Assembly: GCA_030630585.1 (NCBI GenBank)
Contig: DAOVMU010000024.1
Location: 1 to 11,979 of the forward strand
DNA length: 11,979 nucleotides
Source: Candidatus Bathyarchaeota archaeon
GTDB lineage: Archaea; Thermoproteota; Bathyarchaeia; Bathyarchaeales; Bathycorpusculaceae
Direction of reading: 5' to 3'
Shown here: positions 5,747 through 11,979 of the stretch, piece after piece
How the letters are laid out: each line of letters begins with the position of its first letter
How positions within the stretch are numbered: the first letter of the stretch is position 1
Translations under genes and position numbers: made by a program
Notes under the pieces: model-generated
What the model was told of the DNA's origin: nothing
The model's database searches: none
Seen by the model: the letters and a program-made list of their open reading frames with translations, nothing else

Positions 5747-7258
5747 TTGTTGAAAACAAAAAGGGTGCGTGGGTTTTTCGATGCACTAATGATGGGACTA
5801 AGTGGCGCTATAGGCTTTGAAATTTTCGTACTGCTGGACTATCCTTATTTCAACTTGGAGCTTGGATCCAGCATTGTGTTTGCGCTTCTTCTGGCAGGCT
5901 TGGTGAACTTGTTGATCATGCTCAACTACTGCGAGCTTAGTACAGCTATTCCTGAAGTAGGCGGCGCATACACTTACATAAAGGCAGCTTACGGAGGCTT
6001 TGTGCCTTTCATCTTTGGCTGTTTCCGATGGCTGGCTAGCGTTTTTGGAGCAGCATTGGCCGCCGTAGTTTTTGCTCAACAGCTCTCTTACCTTTCAAGA
6101 GTTACTCTGAACGTCCAAGGCTTCGACTTGGCACAAACGTCGCTTATTACGATAATTGTGGTTGTCGCCATAGCAGCCCTCAGTATCAAAGGAAAGAAAG
6201 GAGTAGGCACATCCATTGTTTTTGCCTTTGTTGCAATATTCGCCATCTTCCTCAGCAGCGGATTACTACATGGGTTAACTCACGTGGAAGTTATTCCGAA
6301 AGATTTGCCCAACGACATTTTCAAAATCTCCGCAGCTACAGTCTACACGTTTCCCATGTTCTTTGGAGCACGCTCCCTCATAGCAGGAGCAGCACAGATT
6401 AAGCACCCGGAGAAAAACCTTCCTAAAGCTATACTCTTGTCGTCGCTGCTAATAATTCCCCTTTACGTCGGTGTCGCATATGTAGCCGCGGGGATAGTTC
6501 CGCTAGAAGAAGCTCGTCTTATGCGTGAAGTGGAGGGTTGGCAAGTTCCCTTTCTCAACCTTGCAGCTCAAAAAATCTTCCCTCCAACCGGCGGCGCCTT
6601 GATCGCCATTGCAGGAATGGTTGCAAGCATCTCCGCGTTGGGCACTTCTTTAACTGTTCAGGCAAGCATACTCCGAGGAATGAGTCGAGACACGTATCTG
6701 CCAAGGTTTCTACTTTCGGTTCATCAACGGTTTGGAACCCCCTACCTCGCAATCATCGCTGGTTCACTTTTCGTACTGTTTCTAAGCGCGATAGGACCCG
6801 TAGAGTTCCTTGGATATGCCGCCAGCTTTGGATCTCTCTTTGTCTTTGCTGTAGTCAATCTCTCTCTTCTAAAGCTTAGAAAGAAAAAGCCGTACATGGA
6901 AAGACCATTTAAAACCCCACTGTATCCTTTCACACCCATCGCTGGCACAGTTATATCCATTGTCCTTCTCTTGTTTCCTCTGTTCCATGAGGAAGCTGCA
7001 ATTGCGTTAACGTCTTGTGTTGGGTTAACAGTGTTGGTTTTGATGACGTATTATCTTAGGATGACTGGGCGTTATCGTCTCCAGATAGCTATAGGAGGAG
7101 CTGGTCTAGGCGTAGGAGTCTCGTTAACTTTGCTAACCTGCCTATTTGAGGCAGGGGTTATGTCCCCCATTTTTCCAAGTGTACCTAGTTACATCACATT
7201 CTTTATCGGGGCAATAACCGTCATAGCAGGCATTTTGAACATTACCGTACACCATTAA
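5747..7258 (+). CDS. APC-superfamily permease (amino acid/polyamine transporter-like)
   Basis: This membrane protein of about 504 residues has about 12 transmembrane helices, as usual for amino acid-polyamine-organocation permeases. The first helix reads FFDALMMGLSGAIGFEIFV, matching the unwound helix 1 (GxxIGxGIF) that binds substrate in this fold. ELSTAIPEVGGAYTYIKAA is the conserved helix 2-3 segment (E-x-PxxGGxYxY). The helix 6 region is followed by IKHPEKNLPKAI, equivalent to ExKNPxrxIPxAI. The usual glutamate of the helix 6 GFE motif is not present (FFGARS), so substrate cannot be guessed. I start it at TTG 5747 (or the adjacent TTG 5750) because GAGAGGGAA lies eight bases upstream. A TTG at 5705 would overlap the previous gene. 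It converges with the coiled-coil gene, 42 bases away. Confidence 0.9.
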   Translation: MLKTKRVRGFFDALMMGLSGAIGFEIFVLLDYPYFNLELGSSIVFALLLAGLVNLLIMLNYCELSTAIPEVGGAYTYIKAAYGGFVPFIFGCFRWLASVFGAALAAVVFAQQLSYLSRVTLNVQGFDLAQTSLITIIVVVAIAALSIKGKKGVGTSIVFAFVAIFAIFLSSGLLHGLTHVEVIPKDLPNDIFKISAATVYTFPMFFGARSLIAGAAQIKHPEKNLPKAILLSSLLIIPLYVGVAYVAAGIVPLEEARLMREVEGWQVPFLNLAAQKIFPPTGGALIAIAGMVASISALGTSLTVQASILRGMSRDTYLPRFLLSVHQRFGTPYLAIIAGSLFVLFLSAIGPVEFLGYAASFGSLFVFAVVNLSLLKLRKKKPYMERPFKTPLYPFTPIAGTVISIVLLLFPLFHEEAAIALTSCVGLTVLVLMTYYLRMTGRYRLQIAIGGAGLGVGVSLTLLTCLFEAGVMSPIFPSVPSYITFFIGAITVIAGILNITVHH

Positions 7259-7300
7259 AAAGAGAATTGCACACATTCTGAATGTTAGAGAAAACTTGTT

Positions 7301-8935
7301 TCACGTTAAGATTTTGCACAAAGATTCGCATTTCCTTTCTGAGAACCAGCCTTCCTCCTTGAGCTTTTCCAACCCTTCTTTAACTGATTCACATGATTTT
7401 TTTGTTCGCATTATGTTAGTTTTGACGCAAGCCTCATTCATTTCTCGATTGAACACAGCGTTTTGTTCCATCAAAAGGGCAAACTTATTCAGATGCGAAA
7501 CCAGTTTTTTGGAACGCGGTTGAAGCAACTGGGTGATTTTGGCCTTGCCAAATGCTCCTTTAATCTTTGCTGAAAAATTCACGCTGTTTACTATTGACGG
7601 CGGAAAATATGCATAACGTTTTCCTGATTCAGATCGATAGCAGGCTAGGTAGAAAGGCATGTAAATTAGTTCATGTTTTTTCTGCTTTAGTTCAACTCCA
7701 AGCCTATGAAACTTATCCGTAAATTTTTCCCTCAGTTTCGCCAGTTTATCAATTTGTTCAATTATGCTTGAAGTCAACTCTTCAAACTTCTCCGTTTCTT
7801 CCTCATAGATTCTGATCTTGGCGTCCCGCGAAGATTCAATTTCCACCAAATCCTTTGTAGTTTCCCTGATTTTTACGTCACATTGCGACTTTAATTCGAA
7901 AATTTTCAGGTTTTTCTTGTCTTTGACTTCCTTTATCTTTTTATCAAGTTCCTTAAGTTTAGTTTCAGTTTGGGAGAGCTGTTTCTTGAGCTTGCTTCTC
8001 TCTTCCTTCCATTTGTGTTCACCAACATCATCCTTGTTAATTGTGCAAGTCTTTATTTCTGCTTCACAATGTTCAACTTCTTTAGCTAATTGCTCTTCTG
8101 TTTTTTCAAGCTTGATTTTTTCTTGATGCAAGCCAAAAAGTTTTTCTTCAACTTCTTTTGAATATTCCGTCACTTCATCATCGTAGCGCTTACGTATCTC
8201 GTTAACTTCCTTCTTGATAGACGCCTTGCATTTTTCGATTTTTCCACTGAATATTTCCTTTGTTTTCTTGATTTCTTTACGGATTGCTTCCACGAAGTTC
8301 TCAGTTTTTGTGCTAAGCAGTTTCATGCTCGAGTAAAGAGCGTTAGCTTCCTCTACGAATTTTGATTTTAAGCCTTGGAGTTCTTCCATAATGGAAGCGA
8401 TTGAAGATTCATCAAGGGTAGGCGAGACAATCACCACGTTGGATAACGGAGTCTTGATTGGTGTAGCTTCAGATAGATATGGAACGAATTCGTGAAGAAA
8501 TTCAGGATTTGAAGTGAGTCCATCTATTATTTTTTTCTCTTCGCTGCCCGGAGCTTTAAAGTAATTAAGGTTATGCGAGAGAAATGTCATGTAAGCTTGA
8601 CGCGTTTTGGAGCTTCTCTTCATGTCATCGACAAAAACCTGTATGTCTGGAATAGTTAAATAAGTCAACGTTTGGGAAGTAGTGCTTAATCCGTCGAAAA
8701 ACAGACCCGTCTTGTCCAGAGTAACCAGCCAAAACGGATAAAAAACTTCCGCAATGAAAACTAATTTTTCCGGAGGCTGCTTCAGAAGGAATCCTCGACC
8801 CTTTGCTCTCTCCAACTCAGCCAAACAAAAAATCGCGGCTTTTTCAGTTTCTTCTGCAAACGGCTCCTTGCGATTCTCGGACGGACTAGAGAACGGCAGA
8901 ATAAGCTTTTCAGTTTTTTGAGGCATGCTTTTCAC
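7301..8935 (-). CDS. Long coiled-coil protein of unknown function
   Basis: This 544-residue protein is not recognised. It has three parts. Residues 1-175 are mixed and globular, with FYPFWLVTLDKTGLFFDGLS near 65-84. Residues about 176-425 are almost pure heptad-like coiled coil rich in Lys and Glu. Residues 426-544 are globular again, opening with IYMPFYLACYRSESGKRYAY and then FPPS. The coil is interrupted near 297-308 (CTINKDDVGEHK), splitting it into two arms of about 120 residues, as in an antiparallel hairpin. There is no Walker A motif, signal peptide or transmembrane helix, so it is probably a cytoplasmic scaffold rather than an SMC-type ATPase. The GTG at 8935 has GAGGATG about nine bases upstream; an ATG at 8926 is the alternative. 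It is transcribed divergently from the lysine-rich membrane protein gene. Confidence 0.85.
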   Translation of the reverse strand: MKSMPQKTEKLILPFSSPSENRKEPFAEETEKAAIFCLAELERAKGRGFLLKQPPEKLVFIAEVFYPFWLVTLDKTGLFFDGLSTTSQTLTYLTIPDIQVFVDDMKRSSKTRQAYMTFLSHNLNYFKAPGSEEKKIIDGLTSNPEFLHEFVPYLSEATPIKTPLSNVVIVSPTLDESSIASIMEELQGLKSKFVEEANALYSSMKLLSTKTENFVEAIRKEIKKTKEIFSGKIEKCKASIKKEVNEIRKRYDDEVTEYSKEVEEKLFGLHQEKIKLEKTEEQLAKEVEHCEAEIKTCTINKDDVGEHKWKEERSKLKKQLSQTETKLKELDKKIKEVKDKKNLKIFELKSQCDVKIRETTKDLVEIESSRDAKIRIYEEETEKFEELTSSIIEQIDKLAKLREKFTDKFHRLGVELKQKKHELIYMPFYLACYRSESGKRYAYFPPSIVNSVNFSAKIKGAFGKAKITQLLQPRSKKLVSHLNKFALLMEQNAVFNREMNEACVKTNIMRTKKSCESVKEGLEKLKEEGWFSERKCESLCKILT

Positions 8936-9005
8936 CGTTTACATCCTCATCTAATGAATTCAAACTAAGGTTGATTTGTAACTTGCAGAAGTATTAAGAC
9001 ATCGC

Positions 9006-9029
9006 ATATATATCTTAGCCCTGACTAAG
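9006..9029. promoter_or_regulatory. Divergent promoter core with an inverted repeat
   Basis: ATATATAT at 9006-9013 is a good minus-strand TATA box for the coiled-coil gene (start near 8982, leader about 47 bases). It abuts the inverted repeat CTTAG-CCCTGA-CTAAG at 9014-9029. A perfect ten-base palindrome, TTCTGCAGAA, lies nearby at 9052-9061. These could be operator sites between the two divergent genes; no regulator is identified. Confidence 0.35.
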
Positions 9030-9107
9030 CAGTCTGCCAAAAACAGGAAAATTCTGCAGAAAAGACTTTAAGCTAATAAACGAAATCAGTGTCGCAGGAG
9101 TCAGTCT

Positions 9108-9443
9108 ATGGCAAAGAAGAAGAAAAAAAAGGAAATTGTGGTGCGCGCACCTTCTAAACCTGTTACCCATCCTGAAAAAAAGGCTGAAAGAGCTGCAGAG
9201 AAGGCTTTAGAGGAGGAGAGATTCAGTGTTCTTCAAATCTCACACAAGGTTGGGACATACTTTAGCGCTTCACTTTTAATGTCAGGGGTTTTACTTCTTT
9301 GTCTCTTTACATATGTGACAGTAACCGGTCACTTAGATTGGATGACAGTATCGCCTCAAGCTACATTTTCTGGCTTTATAATATGGATTCTTGTGAGCAT
9401 AACAAATATTGTTGGCGGCCTCCTTCTAATAGGAAGCGAATAG
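9108..9443 (+). CDS. Small lysine-rich two-helix membrane protein, unknown function
   Basis: This 111-residue protein has a strongly basic N-terminus (MAKKKKKKEIVVRAP), then a charged helical stretch to about residue 40 (EKKAERAAEKALEEERFSVL). Two transmembrane helices follow, near residues 51-72 and 87-108. The charge pattern suggests a cytoplasmic N-terminal tail and a membrane hairpin. GGAG lies seven bases before the ATG. TTTAAGC near 9067 may serve as its TATA box. The gene is divergent from the coiled-coil gene and converges with the recombinase, 20 bases away. The family is not recognised. A 17-base stretch in its 5' part (9150-9166) is repeated exactly at 10996-11012. Confidence 0.75.
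   Translation: MAKKKKKKEIVVRAPSKPVTHPEKKAERAAEKALEEERFSVLQISHKVGTYFSASLLMSGVLLLCLFTYVTVTGHLDWMTVSPQATFSGFIIWILVSITNIVGGLLLIGSE
9150..9166. repeat. 17-base direct repeat, copy 1
   Basis: CCTTCTAAACCTGTTAC occurs here, inside the gene for the small lysine-rich membrane protein, and again at 10996-11012. The match is exact and in the same orientation, and flanking bases differ. The two copies bracket the recombinase gene. A role as attachment core is only a possibility. Confidence 0.5.
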
Positions 9444-9463
9444 TTTTTGAGGGAAAGCAGATA

Positions 9464-10738
9464 TTATTTGCGTTTTCGATAGATGTGGAAGCCGTCGATT
9501 TCGTCAACTTTTTCAAAGCCAACCTCAATCAGCTTGCGGATCTCGTCTAGCGTTTTAACAGCTTTGACGTGAAATTCGTCAGTTTCTTCTTTGAAGAGAG
9601 CTTGCTCAAGATTTATGTAGATTTCTGTCGACTGCAAGCGTTTATGTCCGAGCAGTTTCTTAACGTGGTAAACGTTCTGCGTTTTATGGTATTCGATCGT
9701 TGCTTTCCAGTGGCGGAAGGTTGTGAATGCGATTTTAAGGAGTCGTGGATTTCCTAGTTTCCGCGCTAGTCTTCGACGTTGTTGCTGGAAGCTTGTATGC
9801 ATAGTCGGGTAGTTAGACAAGAGTCTGTTGTTGGCTTTTTTTGGAAGAGTCTTTATTCTCCTGATAAATGCATTTGAAATTGGACATATTCTGGCGTTGT
9901 GCCCCTTCACCGGATGGTTTATTCTTACGGTTTTTGATTGGAAGTTTATGTCAGTCCATGTTATTGCTAGCAACTCGCCTGGGTTGGTTCCAGTGTCTTT
10001 TAGTCCTTGTAGAAAGGTGCCCATGATTTTGCCGCAGCCGTTGATTAAAGCGTCGATTTCCTTTTCTAATGGAATGAAGGGCAGCTTCTCGCGTTTTTTG
10101 TATCTTGGTTTTTTCCAGCTTAATCCCAGCATCTCTAGAAAGCTGCCGTATGCTTGCACCGCCAAGTTTTTTGTCGAATTGTCCCACGTCTCGCATTTTC
10201 TGATTACGATTTTAATAGACTCTGGATCGAAAATGTCACCGTCTTTCTCTAGGAATTTCTTCAGGAACCAGACTCTTATAGAGACCGTTTTTTCGCTGAG
10301 ACCCTGTTTTTTCAGATACCAAAGAAACTCTATGATTTTGCCTTTAACGTCCGCGTCAAGCCTTGTGCCCTCCCGCTGGGCCTTTTCTTGTCGGGTTTCC
10401 ACTGAGGTCATATTGATCGCGCCTCCGTCAGACGCGCATATACGACGATTATGAATAGGTTGTGGCGGTTTTAATTTCTTCGTCTGAGCTCTCTGAACAT
10501 ATTGAAGCTTGTTTCTACCTTTGAAAGACGGATCTGAAAACCTATAGCTGCAGCGGGTGCACAAGTATCTTTGAATTGGAGTGCCGTCAGCAAGGTATCT
10601 CAGGCCGTCCTTGTACAACTTTTTGGAGGCACCACATTCAGGACATTTAAGCGTAGGCTGCCTAGGGGGTTGAGCAGCTGGATCCTTGCCCCTAAAATCT
10701 CTGCCTGCCCCTATAATAGATCCTGGAAGACCAGCCAC
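9464..10738 (-). CDS. Tyrosine recombinase/integrase with N-terminal zinc ribbon
   Basis: This 424-residue protein is a tyrosine site-specific recombinase of archaeal type. Order of parts: a zinc ribbon with CPEC (Cys32, Cys35) and CTRC (Cys60, Cys63), like those of transposases and archaeal integrases. Next comes a SAM-like core-binding domain near 125-210, then the catalytic domain near 220-424. Conserved catalytic features are FRHW (Arg342, His343), LLGHK (His365) and the nucleophile in TEIYINL (Tyr374). Two positions deviate: the first catalytic arginine of the usual TGxRxGE is Asn252 in DTGTNPGELLAI, and the usual histidine of HxxR is Thr339. Activity is therefore uncertain. The GTG at 10738 follows AGGAG at 10749-10753, 13 bases after the upstream replication gene, so the pair is probably one unit. 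Likely role: integration/excision of a mobile element. Confidence 0.88.
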   Translation of the reverse strand: MAGLPGSIIGAGRDFRGKDPAAQPPRQPTLKCPECGASKKLYKDGLRYLADGTPIQRYLCTRCSYRFSDPSFKGRNKLQYVQRAQTKKLKPPQPIHNRRICASDGGAINMTSVETRQEKAQREGTRLDADVKGKIIEFLWYLKKQGLSEKTVSIRVWFLKKFLEKDGDIFDPESIKIVIRKCETWDNSTKNLAVQAYGSFLEMLGLSWKKPRYKKREKLPFIPLEKEIDALINGCGKIMGTFLQGLKDTGTNPGELLAITWTDINFQSKTVRINHPVKGHNARICPISNAFIRRIKTLPKKANNRLLSNYPTMHTSFQQQRRRLARKLGNPRLLKIAFTTFRHWKATIEYHKTQNVYHVKKLLGHKRLQSTEIYINLEQALFKEETDEFHVKAVKTLDEIRKLIEVGFEKVDEIDGFHIYRKRK

Positions 10739-10751
10739 GCCTATTCAACTC

Positions 10752-11979
10752 CTAAGTTACGTACTTTGGTTTGTTGTCGTGGGTTTTCTCAATATGCAAG
10801 TGTAGATCATGTTCAGAACTGAAGAAAACTTGTTTGCCGTAGGCGGCACATAAAGGACAAGGAAAAAGGTTTTGTTCATTTGTCATTTCAGAAAATACAA
10901 GTGGAACTTCCTTGTTTTCGAAGGAAACGTTTAATCCTTGCTCAGATGACACCTTACGACTTACTACGTCAGGGGTACCTGAAAATTTAAGTGTTCCTTC
11001 TAAACCTGTTACATTAATTCTCATTTTTCTATTAGGTACCGGAGAGTGACTAGGTGATAAGATGCTATTTAAGTAGAATTTAAGTTCCTTTCGGTAAAAC
11101 AGGTCATATTCATTTGTATTCTTAAATATGACAAATGGTTTAGCCTTCTCCCTTAAAACTTCGTAACTGTAGGGTTTAACGTTTTTATTCTCTGACAAAT
11201 ACCCGTGACCATACAAGGCTTTTAGAGCCCTTGCTGCTGTTGTAGTTGAAACTTTTAATTTCTTAGCAACCTTATGCTTATCCAAACTTTCTTCTCTTTC
11301 AAATAGGTCAAAAACCTCTTGCTGTCGTTTGCCGATGCGGGAAATCGTCTCTAGAATTGTAGACTCTAAAATTTTCAGTGCATTCCTATAATCTTGTGGG
11401 TTAGCGAAAACATATTTACTGTCTCCAATGTTGAAGTGCACCCTATTTTTCTGACGTAACAGAGCCAGTACTCTGATGAAATAAAGGATTTTTTTGAATT
11501 GTGTTCTCAAAGCCACTTGCTGCTCTTTCGTGGCTGCATAATCAAGCAGACCCAAAAGGCCGGGAGACACGAAAACGATAACTTCAGCTTTCCAATCTTG
11601 AACTCTCAGAGCATTCTGAAACTCCTGCATTGTACATGAAGGCTCTTCTTCCTTCTTCAAAATTTTCATCAAGCTTTCTGGAACTCGTGCGGTCCTCACT
11701 TCCTTAGCCAGAACTCTTCTAGTCAGAACCTTGCTATGGTTCATACTTGATTTTAAGACACGTCTAAAAAGATCCGCTTGAATGTCTACGTTGGACACTG
11801 TTGTTATGAAGTTCTTCGCGTTCGTCCGGTGTCTAGCAAGCGTCATTTTGCCTGTGGCTTCATCCCTCATGGGATAAATGGTTTCGATGGATTCCGCTTC
11901 TCCAACAGCTCTCAAGCTTAATGTTGCAGTTTTACTCTGCATCCCTGACGCTTCATAAATAATCAGGGTTCCATGGAAG
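10752..11979 (-). CDS. C-terminal part of a mobile-element replication helicase/primase-like protein, partial
   Basis: The reading frame is open to the right window edge with no stop upstream of the ATG at 11942, so about 408 C-terminal residues of a longer protein are seen. The first visible part has LIIYEASG, then LRAVGEAESIETIYPMRDEA and NAKNFITTVSNVDIQADLF. This resembles the core of helicase/primase ATPases of archaeal plasmids and viruses, where an ATPase loop is followed by a test of arginine-bearing residues. This is inference; the Walker A motif would lie outside the window. After it come a helical domain with RVLALLRQKNRVHF, a winged helix (near QQEVFDLFEREESLDKHKVA and STTTAARALKALYGHGYLSE), and a C-terminal zinc finger, CPLC with HLHIEKTH. 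It ends 13 bases before the recombinase gene. Less likely, an intact 396-residue regulator begins at 11942. Confidence 0.62.
   Translation of the reverse strand, partial: FHGTLIIYEASGMQSKTATLSLRAVGEAESIETIYPMRDEATGKMTLARHRTNAKNFITTVSNVDIQADLFRRVLKSSMNHSKVLTRRVLAKEVRTARVPESLMKILKKEEEPSCTMQEFQNALRVQDWKAEVIVFVSPGLLGLLDYAATKEQQVALRTQFKKILYFIRVLALLRQKNRVHFNIGDSKYVFANPQDYRNALKILESTILETISRIGKRQQEVFDLFEREESLDKHKVAKKLKVSTTTAARALKALYGHGYLSENKNVKPYSYEVLREKAKPFVIFKNTNEYDLFYRKELKFYLNSILSPSHSPVPNRKMRINVTGLEGTLKFSGTPDVVSRKVSSEQGLNVSFENKEVPLVFSEMTNEQNLFPCPLCAAYGKQVFFSSEHDLHLHIEKTHDNKPKYVT
10996..11012. repeat. 17-base direct repeat, copy 2
   Basis: Second exact copy of CCTTCTAAACCTGTTAC, located within the replication-protein gene, where it encodes part of NVTGLEG on the minus strand. 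The other copy is at 9150-9166. Confidence 0.5.

Noticed and set aside
5442..5753. 103-residue plus frame overlapping the small membrane protein
   Set aside because: Its translation is Arg/Cys/His-rich with no membrane or domain pattern, while the other frame gives a clean two-helix protein leading into the permease.
7273..7285. ACATTC-T-GAATGT inverted repeat between convergent genes, considered as a terminator
   Set aside because: The one-base centre cannot make a hairpin loop and no T-run follows; it may be chance.
8040..8075. Possible Rad50-like zinc hook in the coiled-coil protein
   Set aside because: The cysteines near the apex (Cys290, Cys297) are six residues apart and do not form CxxC, and no ATPase motifs exist.
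9444..9463. tRNA fragment or attachment site at the 3' end of the recombinase gene
   Set aside because: No cloverleaf or T-loop-like sequence can be seen in or near these 20 bases.
9828..10454. 208-residue open frame on the plus strand opposite the recombinase
   Set aside because: It is antisense to a gene with clear catalytic motifs, and its translation has no coherent domain or ribosome binding site.
10975..11041. Two GGTACC sites about 60 bases apart in the replication gene
   Set aside because: Six-base matches are expected by chance and nothing else around them repeats.

Overview
The window is archaeal in character. It carries an energy-converting [NiFe]-hydrogenase/complex I-type gene set with hydrogenase-like subunits. 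Its promoters are TATA-box type (TTAAATAA, TTTAAATG), leaders are short, GTG and TTG starts are frequent, and genes are tightly overlapped. Gene content would suit an uncultivated Thermoproteota lineage such as Bathyarchaeia, but the lineage cannot be fixed from sequence reading alone.

Left third (1-5304): one membrane-bound oxidoreductase is encoded as two divergent units that share a promoter region near 1448-1574. The minus unit runs nuoJ N-terminal half, nuoJ C-terminal half, nuoK/mrpC-like, then an antiporter subunit that leaves the window on the left. The plus unit runs nuoA-B-C-D-H-I. The large subunit (NuoD position) keeps both CxxC pairs that hold the Ni-Fe centre, and the small subunit has the hydrogenase-type CNGCD signature. 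The complex may therefore be a true group 4 [NiFe] hydrogenase that also owns a NuoA subunit, a mixture of hydrogenase and complex I traits. No NADH module (NuoE/F/G) is present, so ferredoxin feeding through NuoI is the most likely electron input. The membrane arm would couple this to H+ or Na+ movement.

Middle (5305-9443): a short two-helix membrane protein is followed by an APC-superfamily transporter. On the minus strand lies a 544-residue protein of unknown function with a long central coiled coil bracketed by two similar short globular motifs. Divergent from it is a small lysine-rich two-helix membrane protein.

Right end (9464-11979): two minus-strand genes look like part of an integrated mobile element. 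They are the C-terminal part of a replication helicase/primase-like protein, open at the right edge, and downstream of it a zinc-ribbon tyrosine recombinase with altered catalytic positions. A perfect 17-base direct repeat flanks the recombinase. No tRNA, rRNA, CRISPR array or insertion sequence was seen, and no gene-free stretch exceeds 300 bases.
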